The notes under the pieces were generated by a model, which was not told where the DNA came from, did not search any database, and was given only the letters and a program-made list of their open reading frames with translations. Of a stretch of DNA of 64,000 nucleotides, positions 42,109 to 51,713 are shown piece after piece. Within the stretch, counting starts at the first letter, position 1, and each line of letters begins with the position of its first letter. The stretch is from Atherinomorus stipes (Eukaryota > Chordata > Actinopteri > Atheriniformes > Atherinidae), in NCBI GenBank assembly GCA_023101725.1, contig JALJCO010000083.1, forward strand, positions 228,501 through 292,500, given 5' to 3'. The position numbers and the translations under genes were made by a program.

Positions 42109-42128
42109 AATGGGGAAAAAATACATGA
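41883..42128 (+). CDS. Micro-ORF family, copy D: small basic hypothetical protein
   Basis: The ATG at 41883 gives an 81-residue frame. It begins MLDAAGKRKFSVAKRAVDS and continues RSKTRVNISLASTRFQALN and LQLKSDAAISL. The KTRVNISLA segment is the best-preserved version of the shared motif in the window. After SDAAISL the sequence diverges and reads through the element's right terminal region, so the C-terminus is probably not original. No named domain is recognised. A frame upstream (from 41775) is open but lacks homology. Probably a fossil exon of a transposon protein. Confidence 0.45.
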   Translation: MLDAAGKRKFSVAKRAVDSARSKTRVNISLASTRFQALNKRLQLKSDAAISLRGGALSLNSVCKRKRGKTPDSTLKWGKNT

Positions 42129-43074
42129 GAAGATGCAAAACCGTCTGGATCACAATCCAGAAAAACAGGCCTGTCCAGGACAAGTACTGTGAAAAATAAA
42201 AAAGATGAAGCTGCTACAACACCTGCCCCTACTAAACTAGACTGAATCATAAAAACATGGTGTTCCGCTAACTTTCTAGTTAGACATACACATCAAACGC
42301 ATCAGACGTCCTCTTTGTGCTCCAGTTCTGATCATCTCAGTGAAAAACTATAATGGAACCTGACAGATTAGTGAATGTGTCCTCTGGTTCAGATTCAAAC
42401 TAACTCACCATGGATATACAAAGAGCTGTAAAACAGCCATCAAAGACAGAGCAGCCAATCACATGCCAGGATTGTGTTGAATCATCTGTATTGATACAGT
42501 ATGGGGATGTTATGGCTGTTTCACTTGAAAAGGACAGGCTCCTATCAGCTTTCAGCAGACTGCTGTTATGTGTTACAGTGTCAGAGATAAGGAAAAACTC
42601 CCACAGTAGTTCAGAGCCTCTGCAACCGAAACACTGATTTAACCAAGCCTGGAATTTCACTCTTCATAACAGATATGCAAAACTGGTTTGTCATCATTAT
42701 TTCATCAAACCAGATGGTCATCACGAAGCAGGGCCCTGCATACAAAGAGGCAGCTGAAATCATCGAGTTGGCATCCACAAGTCGTACTTGTCACGTCAGC
42801 ATAACGTGCCACAAGGACTGAGGAAGCCTGAAACGTCCCTGAGCTGCAAAAGTAAATGAGAAAAACACGCTCATTAATGGAGTAAATAAAGTCTCAGGTG
42901 ACAGCAATTAATGCAGTTTGATTATGCTAACAGATCTCAAAGGGGTCTAATGCTGCGTATGAATATTGCTGATAATGATTCGCTGGAAAAGACTTAGGCA
43001 TTGCACTGGAGTTCCTTGCTGACTTAAACTCACCGGCTTCTTTATCAGGTTCATCTCACTAGTTTCAGGTTGGA
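42109..43074. other. Unique DNA, possible conserved non-coding stretch
   Basis: 42860-43005 (GCTCATTAATGGAGTAAATAA, GACAGCAATTAATGCAG, GAATATTGCTGATAATGATTC) has the look of a homeodomain-rich enhancer, which is inference only. Opposite-strand frames at 42400-42660 and 42410-42637 overlap and are not recognisable. Confidence 0.35.
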
Positions 43075-43760
43075 ACTCCTTTTTCCTTCAGAACCGTCTT
43101 TATTCAAAAAGGTGTCAGAAACATTTCTGTGAGATTTTGCTCCATATTGATGTGATAGCATCACACAGTTGCTGCACATCCATGATGAGAATCTCCTGCT
43201 CTGGCATCACACCACCAGCCTGAGCCACTGATGCAGGGATGGATTCATGCTTTCATGCGGCCTCTGCCTAATGTTGACCCCTGTCATGGATATTGCATTA
43301 TGAAAATAAAGAATCATCAGATGGCTTGAATAGGGCTTTAAGCTGCACTCCTGCAGTGATCTTACATCTTTGTGAATGTTGCCAGAATGGTTTCTGTGCT
43401 CATTCAAGTTATTCTTATTAAGGATATCAGCAGGCCGATATTTGAGGCTGATATTTGCTTTTTTTTTTTTTTTTTTTTTTGCTGGTACTGGCATTGGCCA
43501 ATACATTGGGTGTGTTGGCTGATATCCCTGATATTTCTGTTCTGCAGACCATTCTCTGGAAACCCGAAATGGTTGTGTATGAAATCCCAATACTCAGAAA
43601 ACAACCATGCCACGTTAAAAGTCATGCAAATCCCTTAGTTTCTTCCTCAGTCTGATGCTCAGTTTGCACTTCGGCAAGTTGTCTTGACCATGATTTGCTG
43701 CCATGTGATTGGCTGGCTAGCTGTTTGTGATAACAGACAATTGAGCAGCTGTACCTGGTA
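43075..43760 (-). pseudogene. Tc1-like transposon, decayed copy with internal deletion and insertion
   Basis: Minus-strand remnants include HESMNPSLHQ and a GVNIRQRPHESM segment (compare VRIWHQQHESMHPS at 37.2 kb). The plus strand shows GCTCCATATTGATGTGATAGCATCACACAGTTGCTGC (about 43139-43175, abridged here by position), as in the other copies. From 43551 there is the inverse of the N-terminal region and subterminal sequence (CCATGCCACGTTAAAAGTCA, GCTGCCATGTGATTGGCTGG). The catalytic middle is deleted, and unrelated DNA with a 21-base T-run has entered at about 43,300-43,545. Confidence 0.7.
43430..43545. repeat. GATAT/ATATC-rich insert with T-run inside the Tc1 copy
   Basis: CAGGCCGATATTTGAGGC..., a run of 21 T, GGCATTGGCCAATACATTGG and GGCTGATATCCCTGATAT resemble fish hAT-type sequences rich in CCGATAT/ATATCGG words. 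The 3' part recurs at 44500 (GGTGTGTTGGCTGATACCCC). Confidence 0.4.
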
Positions 43761-44514
43761 AAATAGAGTCCAAATGCAAATTTCTGTGATGAGCAGGAAT
43801 GTCATAAATTCCATTTTAAATGGAACAAAAAAAAAAAATGGTTTAATTTCTGGGAACTAGAAACTTTTATTTCTCTGACTGCAATAAGTGTTTGAGGCGG
43901 CCTCTTAACCACTACGCCAGTTTTCCCAACCTATTTTCCCAGAAAACCCCTTCCATGCAACTACAAAAGATAGTTAGCTCACTGACATCAGTACAGCACA
44001 TAGACTAAGACTGACTGGATTCAGAAGTGGCTTTTTTATATTTCTAAACAAGGACACATTTTAAAACATTGTTAGATAGCAGTTTTTATGCCATGTGGAT
44101 CTAGCCTTCATTTTAGTCATTCTGGCTCTAAACAGTCAAAGCTCAGGGACCCCTCCCTGCTCTTTAGGGGGTCAGGGACCTCAAGTTGGGAACCACTCTC
44201 CAAGTCATTAATTATTACTCATAATGCACACTTTCTTGGTAGTCCCAGTGAAACTGTCCATTCACTGTTAATTAGTAAATTAGTCAGTAGACTTTGCAGA
44301 GGCAGTTGTCTGATGTGCACAGATTACGAGCACTGTGATAGCCATTAATGTTGTCATCAGAGGGTGTGGATGCTGTGACCACCATTTCAAATTGTTGTGA
44401 CTGCATGGGCTCGACGTGTTATTCACAGCTGTGGGATTCTTTTTTCTGTAAATGCTGATCTGAAATGCAGTCCGACACACAGGAACCAAAATCGGGTGTG
44501 TTGGCTGATACCCC
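43761..44514. other. Unique DNA with a hAT-type end
   Basis: 44140-44197 (CAGGGACCCCTCCCTGC, then GGTCAGGGACCTCAAGTTGGGAACCACT with position breaks) resembles the inverse of the Charlie-like start CAGTGGTTCCCAAC. CTTAACCACTACGCCA at 43904 is the inverse of a tRNA A-box-like word and may be SINE debris. A-run at 43826-43837. Confidence 0.35.
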
Positions 44515-44808
44515 CACTTGTCATAATTTACAGACTTTATGTGTATGTATATATATAATTATACATAAATAATTAAAAAAATCTATGAAAATCATGACAT
44601 TAATTTTGAATTGTGGTTTGAATGAAATATTAAAAACAAACACACTAAAATAAAACTTGTAAAGCTACAATTGATTGTTATTTATGACCACAATCCAAAA
44701 GCATTATTTTATTTTACTAAGTTATAATTTTGTAAATACTTAGTTATTATTAGTTCCTTTAGTTTTTTATTTAATTGCAGGGTATAAATAATTTTGAGGA
44801 CAACTATA
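44515..44808 (-). mobile_element. Tc1/mariner-type MITE fragment
   Basis: On the minus strand from 44808: TATAGTTGTCCTCAAAATTATTTATACC, in two parts ATAGTTGTCCTC and AAAATTATTTATACC, matches the MITE end at 40938. Further in, TGTGTTTGTTTTTAATATTTC and GTCATGATTTTCATAG match 41143-41205 of that MITE. The left end is lost in AT-rich DNA. Confidence 0.6.
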
Positions 44809-44812
44809 TACA

Positions 44813-44813
<1 letters not shown>

Positions 44814-44879
<66 letters not shown>
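44814..44879. repeat. (AT)n microsatellite
   Basis: About 30 AT units without interruption, directly beside the MITE end at 44808. Confidence 0.95.
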
Positions 44880-44881
<2 letters not shown>

Positions 44882-44904
44882 GAATACAGTATTAATATTT
44901 AATT

Positions 44905-44950
44905 ACAATATTGAATTTCCCTTCTGGGATAAATGAAGTATTTTTCTTTT
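44905..44950 (+). repeat. LINE/SINE-like 3' tail
   Basis: TTGAATTTCCCTTCTGGGAT followed by AAATGAAGTATTTTT resembles the tail GAATTTCCCCYNNGGGATNAATAAAGTAT found at 3' ends of many fish retroelements. No body is visible upstream because of the microsatellite. Confidence 0.45.
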
Positions 44951-46504
44951 CATTTCAATTGGGAATATCTGGATGGACAGATTTACATAAAAACATGGGT
45001 ATCTATTTAATTTTTAACAGATATAAAATCTTTGCAAACAGAATCAACTATAATTTTGCGACACGCATCTCAAACAGTATGAGGAAGCTCACAAAGTCTG
45101 TGCAGCTCCTGCGTCTTACTTGCTACAGTCTACATCTTGTCGGGATCTGAGAGATCTGCTAAGAACATCACTCTGTGTTGTAAATGAGATATTCTTCATT
45201 GTTTTCACTGAATCTATTTCTAACGTTGAGTTGTCAGCAGCCACCTGATGCCACAGATGAAGTTGCATCCAGCACATTAATTGAGAGCGTTTTCAACGGT
45301 CCCTCTGGAACTAATTAGTATGTGTCCTTTATGATGAATTAATAGACACCCACTGCAAATCAGAATTCAGTCTCCACTGAAACCATGATGTAAGCATCTA
45401 ATAATAAACCGTTATCTCTCTGAGACCATGTTAGTGGCTGCCATGTCACAGTGTCACGGTTAAAAGATGGTGGCGTCAAGTTTTCAGCTGGGAATCCTGT
45501 TCAGAATCTGGGAGAGTGAACTTTAAAAAAAAAAAAAAAACATATGCTGGTGTTTTAGAATTAGATTTCAGTGACTCTTTAATAGAGTTTGCTCCACAGT
45601 TTTAGATCTTGATTAAAGTGAAGCAAAAATAGGTTCTAGTTGTTTTTGTGCTGGAGAAAAAAAACCACATACCTGGTGTTTCCTGTTGAGTTAAAGTCTG
45701 CTTGAGTTGGGCTCTGAGTGGTGGAGCTGTTACTGTGCTTTTTCAGGGGGACATAAAACAGCAGCACTTCAATGGTTTAGCAATTTTTGCAGAATTCATC
45801 AAGCAGGAATTTGTGAAAGCAGTGTTTGGAATGAATAACCTTTGTGCTTGAGAGCATATTTGAGCATGTTTGAAGTCACTACCAACTGAAAACATAAAAT
45901 AAAAAACCAAATAAGGGGGGAGGGGGCGTCTGGGGCTGCTCATGTTTTAAAATTTGTCAAAGCTGTTCAGGTTTTGAGGTACCAGCTCAGACTCATCCAG
46001 CCTCCACATTTTTATGTCATCCCGTCTTTGAGTTAACATCCACTGATGTCAGTGACACTGGACATCTGGAAGCTTTTTTCCTTTCTCTGAAAACAGGAAA
46101 CTCTGCGTTCTTGTTTTCAAAAGGTCAGAGCTGCAGTCCAACACTGGAACCCGCCATTTAAAACAAGCAAATCTTCCAACCTGGAGCTGATATGTCATGA
46201 AGGAATAACGACATGATTTAGATTTATTTGTTATTTGTTACATAAGCCTTCTTACCAGTGTGTTTGACCAACCTGGGCCAGTTCAAGTTTGTGCTTAAAA
46301 GAGGAGTCAGTACCATCTGTGCCCCCGTTTGGGATGATCTTAGCTCACCAAGCTGCATATGCTCCCGTTGCCTTTCAGGATGGGCACTGTAAACTCTTTT
46401 ATATTGTAATAGTTTACTTTTAGTGCTGCTGAATGCACTTTGCATTCAAAATTCATTTGGATTGTCCTGCAGGTGGGCTGCATGTACCATCACAGCTCCT
46501 AGCT
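44951..46504. other. Unique DNA
   Basis: No supported gene. 45270-45380 (CACATTAATTGAGAGCG, GGAACTAATTAGTATGTG, GATGAATTAATAGACACC) is rich in homeodomain-type words and may be a conserved element. A-run at 45525-45540. Confidence 0.35.
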
Positions 46505-47278
46505 TAAAGTGCACCTTAGGTACACCTTGCTAGTAGCGGGTTGGACCCCTTTTGCCTTCAGAACTGCCTTAATTCTTTGTGGCATAGATTCAACAAGGTA
46601 CTGGAAACTTTCCTCAGAGATTTTGCTCCATATTGACATGACAGCATCACGCAGTTGCTGCAGATTTCTCGGCTGCACATCCATGATGAGAACCTCCCGT
46701 TCCACCACATCCCAAAGGTGATGTTGGTGAGTCTGTGTGAATTGTAGCCTCAGTTTCCTGTTCTTAGCTGACAGGAGCGGCTCCCGGTGTGGTCTTCTGC
46801 TGCTGTAGCCCATCTGCTTCCAGGTTGGATGTGTTGTGCATTCAGAGATGCTCTTCTGCATACTTCAGTTGTAACAAGTGGTTATTTGAATTACTGTTTC
46901 CTTTCTATCAGCTGGAACCAGTCTGGCCATTCTCCTCTGACCTCTGGCATCAACAAAGCATTTGCGCCCACAGAACTGCTGCTCACTGGACATTTTCTCT
47001 TTGTGGGACCATTCTCTGTAAACCCTAGAGATGGTTGTGCAGGAAAATCCCGGTAGATCAGCAGTTTCTGAAATACTCAGACCAACAACCATGCCACGTT
47101 CAAAGTCACTTACATCACATTTCTTCCCCATTCTGATGCTCAGTTTGAACTGCAGCAGATTGTCATCACCATGTTTACATGCCTAAATGCATTGAGTTGC
47201 TGCCATGTGATTGGCTGATTAGAAATTTGCGTTAACGAGCAGTTGCACAGGTGTGCCTAATAAAGTGGCCGGTGAGGG
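46505..47278 (-). pseudogene. Tc1-like transposon with the catalytic core deleted
   Basis: Minus strand, from 47278: CACCGGCCACTTTATTAGG terminal region, subterminal sequence, then the DNA-binding domain (47131-46865: MGKKCDVSDFERGMVVGLS, helix-turn-helix landmarks SISETADLPGFSCTTISRVYRE). After one break, MQKSISECTTHP (46861) continues to LRLQFTQTHQHH and joins directly to LWDVVEREVLIMDVQP and the C-terminus RIKAVLKAKGVQP. The catalytic D-D-E region is missing at the junction near 46722. Comparison with the 36.7-kb copy shows that about 415 bp (36,892-37,308 there) is lost. The left TIR is reduced to GGTACACCTTGC. Confidence 0.85.
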
Positions 47279-48974
47279 TAAAGAGGCAGACCTTGCAGAA
47301 GACATGCTGTTGAGAAGTAGCTCACTACATCCCCTCAAATTGGTTGCTAGAGCTAGAACTATAGAAACATGGCTGAAAAGGAGCTGTGGGGTCATAATCC
47401 TGATGTATTTTTGACATAAGGGAGTACAGGACAAGTTCATGCATGAGCCGCTAATCTTAAGTTTAACCTGTACTACACTCAGTCTGAGCCCATACTTACG
47501 GTCACAATGTCTACTGAGGTAATTAAGTTATAAATCTGCAAGTTGTTTACGGTTTGATACTTGAATAAACGGACAAACTGTATGCTAACGGTGACAACAG
47601 GGTACGCTTGTAGATAAATATCCAGAATCACAGGCTGTCACCATGGTTACCTGATGAATTGAATCAACTAAATGTAACGAGTGGCCAGAGTGCGTGCAAT
47701 AGAACAGTTTGGATCTCCCTCCCATTTAATCATCTTACTCCGGCACCAGTCAGGCTGCAGTTTGGCTCGTTTCCTCACACTAGGCCAGGGTCACTCAATG
47801 CGGTCCTACAAGGGGCCACAATCCAGCAGGTTTTCCATTAGGGCTGGGAATCACAGGTACGTCGCTAGGTACTTGAGTTGTCATATTAATATAATATAAA
47901 TAGGCTATTCTATGAAAAATATAACTGTATCACTTTTATCATACATATATACTTACTTACAAATATATATATATACTAGAAAACAGCCTTTAAATAAATG
48001 TCTACTATAGTGGACACTATGCATAAAAGGGTAAATTCTCTTTGTAATGCTGAACAATAAATCCAAACTTGACATTCCCCTATTGCCACATTCATTGCGC
48101 TCTGTTTGTAAGGGTAACGCTCATCCCAACATCCATCTTGGTAAATAATGGAGGGACGAGTGATGCTTGTTCAAAGAGAGGCTAATGAATTCCACAACAG
48201 ACGGGAAAATGTAAGACAGCACATCAAAATCATTAAAGATTCATAATATTTGCTGCATATTGGTGCAAATAACATATTTGAAATAAGAAGACTGAGATGT
48301 GATTGTGCAGTAATCCTGTGTGTATACTAATAAATCCAACTTTCATGTTTATAAGACAAGTGCATACAGAATGTTTGCAGACATGGAGTAAGACGGTATT
48401 GTCTCAAACTCGGTAATCCTCTAGATCAATATGCAGATCAAACAGCAAAACAAAAAAAAAAAAAAGTCTTTTTGGCTCCTAAAAAACTACAAGGAACGTG
48501 ATTGTGAAGCAGTGTAATTGCATTACATCCTCCCATAAGTGTGAGCAAAAGATAAAACTGCTCGGTAAATGGTGCATTGCAGCCAGCTGACATAAAGAAA
48601 GAATCTGAGCAGAAGTCCGTGGGTGTGCTCCTCCCAACAGCTGCCTCATTGGGGACGTGTCAGTTCTTGGAGTTGATCCAAATTAGGACAGTGGCATTAT
48701 GCTCAGAGCTGATACAGCTGCTGAGCTGGCTGGTACACACCTCGCTGGACCAGTGCAACTTTCTCACTCCCATTTCTCATTTTCTTCCCACTACTTTAAA
48801 GATTTTTCCACATTTACAAGTAATTTATTTAATTAATAAGCATGTATTTAAATGAAATCTAGCTAGTTAACACTGGAATATAAGGACCCATACTGAGGCA
48901 GACATATCTTGTTGCAGCTTTAAGATGTCACCATGGTGTTAACCTGGACTGTCCAAAAGGACTTAAAGTACACT
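47279..48974. other. Unique DNA with one hAT fragment
   Basis: 47784-47850 (CCAGGGTCACTCAATGCGGTCC, then CCACAATCCAGCAGG) resembles the CAGGGGTGTCCAAA hAT-type short element. ATATAT at 47960-47975 and an A-run at 48451-48465 are present. The 92-codon frame at 48577-48855 has no recognisable domain. Confidence 0.4.
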
Positions 48975-49930
48975 TCAGACCGGCCAGCATCATGAGGGGG
49001 CGTTAAGGGGCGTGCCCCCCCACCCAGACCGCCCGCCCCCCCAGCCAAAATATAGCATTTCAAAAAAAGTTTTCAATCTATGATGTGCTAAACATCAGCA
49101 AAAACAACCAAAAATAGACAGTTTTGCACCTCCAAATTCTGAGTTTCCAAGTATCCTTGAACCCATTTTACCCACAGTTTGCGTTATGTCGTCAGATGTC
49201 ATTTTGCCACGAGGGGGAAAACAAGAAAACAACGACAAATGAAGCCTACACTGTCGGCATCCCTGCTGCCTAGCAACAGCAACGGAAGCACCAGAGAAGC
49301 CGAGGAGCACCTGCCAAGACCAAGTTCAGAGAAGGAGCAGCTGTTGGGCTTGACAAGGCCTTCACAGAACGGAGCTTCAAATTTCTTTCCGGCGTGATGC
49401 ACAAAGTATTGGGGCTGATGGACCCGGCCAATCGGATGCTGCAAGCTGAAGAAACGGATCTAATGACCGCAGTCCAGCTCATTCAAAGTGCTCTTGCATA
49501 GAGGATCTACGATCAGACATGGAATTTCTGAGACTGTGGGTATGACAGTAGGGATGCAGGTGATGGCGACGGCAGGCCTGCTTCTCCAAAACAACAGCGG
49601 CTTTCAATAAACGGCAGGCCATCAGGATGCTACAAGACTATGTGGTGGGTGAAAACCTTGGGCAGAGCGAAGTGGACGTTCAACAAGAGGGCAAGTGGCT
49701 TTTTGGGAGCATCATCGACTCCTTATGAATGAAATGGCTGCGTGTTTCAGCGAGCATAATGGGAAATGCAGTATATGGCAGCTTTGGACCCCGCTACTGA
49801 AAATTTCCTGGATACCGACAAAGTTAAACCACTGGATTTATCAAACACAGACATGGTTGAGTCACAGTTAACATTTGCACGATGGTTTCTGAAATACAGG
49901 TTCACAGGCCAAGAGGAAAAGAAAGTGACT
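48975..49930 (+). pseudogene. hAT transposase fossil (ZMYM1-like type)
   Basis: Plus-strand pieces in changing frames read DKAFTERSFKFLSGVMHKV, LGLMDPANRMLQAEETDLM, IEDLRSDMEFLRLW, DYVVGENLGQSEVD, MAACFSEHN, and LDPATENFLDTDKVKPLDL followed by NTDMVESQLTFA. Their order and spacing match the transposase-derived region of fish ZMYM1-like/hAT proteins, recognised from memory. Stops and frameshifts separate the pieces, and the zinc-finger N-terminus and the C-terminal dimerisation region are not intact. The C-run stretch at 49005-49045 lies just upstream. It is dead. Confidence 0.6.
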
Positions 49931-51295
49931 TTTTACTAAATTATTGGAGTACAGGGTATTCAGTGCTATGTGGTAATGACAGCATTCAAACATGCACTAA
50001 ATTTCGGGGCATCAGCTGCTATGTGCATAAACTAATTCTCTACATTAAAGAACGCATTTACTGAGCAAAGACGCAGCATGTTGCATAGAAGGAAAGCCCA
50101 TCTCATCCAGCTGGTACTTGAGAATAACCTCAGTCAGAAATTCAAAGATGAATGGAAAGAGATGCTGTTAAGGATGCTGAAACACAGGTGGGGCCACCAT
50201 GGAAACCGTGGACCAACCCACTTGTGTCCCTCATATGCAGCCAAATTTAACCCATATGGGCCCCACATGCAATGCTGGCTGCGCTTGGTACCAACCCAGA
50301 CCTGCTGGTGGAAACAGGACTTACTGTCCTGGGGCTGGACTCATGCTGCTGTTAGTGTGAACACTGGCGAGTACCTATGGCGTAGGAAAAATAAAGATTG
50401 TGCAGCCTCAAACAATGTACAGATCATAGGTGTGTGTGTGTTAGAGAATCAAAGCTCAGGACAGGAAGTTTGCACCATGAACAGATCACCCAGGAAAGAT
50501 TGAATAGAGCATAAAACAGGTTTTGTAGATGCTTGTAAACAAACTGGATTTCTTGCCACTACAAAAAGAATAAAGAAAGCAAGAATTACATGTCAGGGGT
50601 TGGAGGACCATAAATGAGAGAATCATGGAAAGTAGATGTGAGTGAACGGACCTCACATCCCCCACTGCTGCATTTATCCTTGCCTGAAGAGAAGTGAAGA
50701 GGTGCCACTCTCACTTCCACAGTCTCAAGTACTTGACTATAATTGCCAATAAACAGCGCCTTGTGAAATGGACTGAATTCTTTTTTCTTGCTTCTTCAGG
50801 CATTGTCCTTTGGTCTCTCCACATTTTCCCATCTGAAGAACTTATCCACTTGCTTCAGGGGCTTTTCTGTTTTGTCTCACAGATTACAGGTGGCTGCAAA
50901 ATCACAGAGCCTCTCTTCACCACATCTCCGTAATACGGTTTAAAGATTAATACTTGAGATAACTTATCTGGGTTAAAATTGTCAAGTGGCACTTTTGAAC
51001 CAAAAGTAAACAAAACGGAAGGAGCAATGCTCCTGCCAAAAGGTGGAAAAAACCCCAAACAAAATAAAAATAACTCATTTAAAGGAGAAGATTTTGACAT
51101 CTTAGTGAGCTGCAGGAATTCAGGAAGACTGTCAACAACAGAGCGATGCATGTGTTGATTTTTATCATCACAGTTTCAGGGAGGGTAAAAGCAAAAACAG
51201 AAAACAGTTATTTCTTTAACTGATCATACAAAACATTTTCTCCCAAATCAATCAGAGCAGGCTTCTTTTCAGTGCACGTACCACCGATGGAAGAA
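49931..51295. other. Unique DNA, unrecognised open frame
   Basis: The 141-codon plus-strand frame at 50078-50503 contains GGGGCCACCATGGAAACC- and CCCATATGGGCCCCACATGC-type words seen in fish tandem repeats, and no domain I know. It may be the downstream flank of the hAT fossil. Confidence 0.35.
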
Positions 51296-51299
51296 AAGA

Positions 51300-51405
51300 T
51301 TTCTTATTAACTTTCCTTTGTGTCCTTTGTGTTTCCATATAATGGCAGTGAAGGGGGCAGAATGAATGGTCCTCTATATAAGGCATTATCTGCAGCAAAC
51401 TTCCT
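51300..51405 (+). repeat. Fragment of the TTAA foldback family, copy 3
   Basis: CATATAATGGCAGTGAAGGGGGCAG and TATATAAGGCATTATCTGCAGC (in pieces of up to 20 bases) match the inner left part of 18783-19436. It provides an uninterrupted GGCATTATC-TGCAGCAAA site. Confidence 0.55.
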
Positions 51406-51414
51406 TAATTTCAC

Positions 51415-51700
51415 CATTACACTGCAAAAACTCAAATCTTACCAAGTATATTTTTTCAATTTCTAATCAAAATATTTCATCACACTCAAAATAAGACAAA
51501 ATAACATAAAGACAAACATTTCAGTGAGATACAGGAACTTGTTTTAAGACAAATGCATCTTATTTTAAGAAATCTTATAAGAAAATTTCACTTGTTCCAT
51601 TGGGAGAATTTTTTTTTGCTTATTACAAGCAAAATTTTTTTTATTTTTTTACTCCTTTTAAAAGTGTCAAAGATCTTTTTGCTTGAAATAAGCAGTTTGG
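51415..51700 (+). mobile_element. CACTGCAAAAA-type hAT short element, copy 2
   Basis: It begins CACTGCAAAAACTCAAATC at 51420 and is collinear with 9140-9385 (CATCACACTCAAAATAAGAC, GCATCTTATTTTAAGAAATC, GTTCCATTGGGAGAATTTTT). The right end fades into GTGTGTGTGTGTGTGT at 51698-51713. Confidence 0.6.
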
Positions 51701-51713
51701 TGTGTGTGTGTGT

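Noticed and set aside
43372..43655. Frames with long Phe runs or Lys runs
   Set aside because: They translate the 21-base T-run inside the decayed Tc1 copy.
50078..50503. 141-codon plus frame
   Set aside because: Contains words typical of fish tandem repeats (CCATATGGGCCCCACATG) and no recognisable domain; too weak to call a gene.
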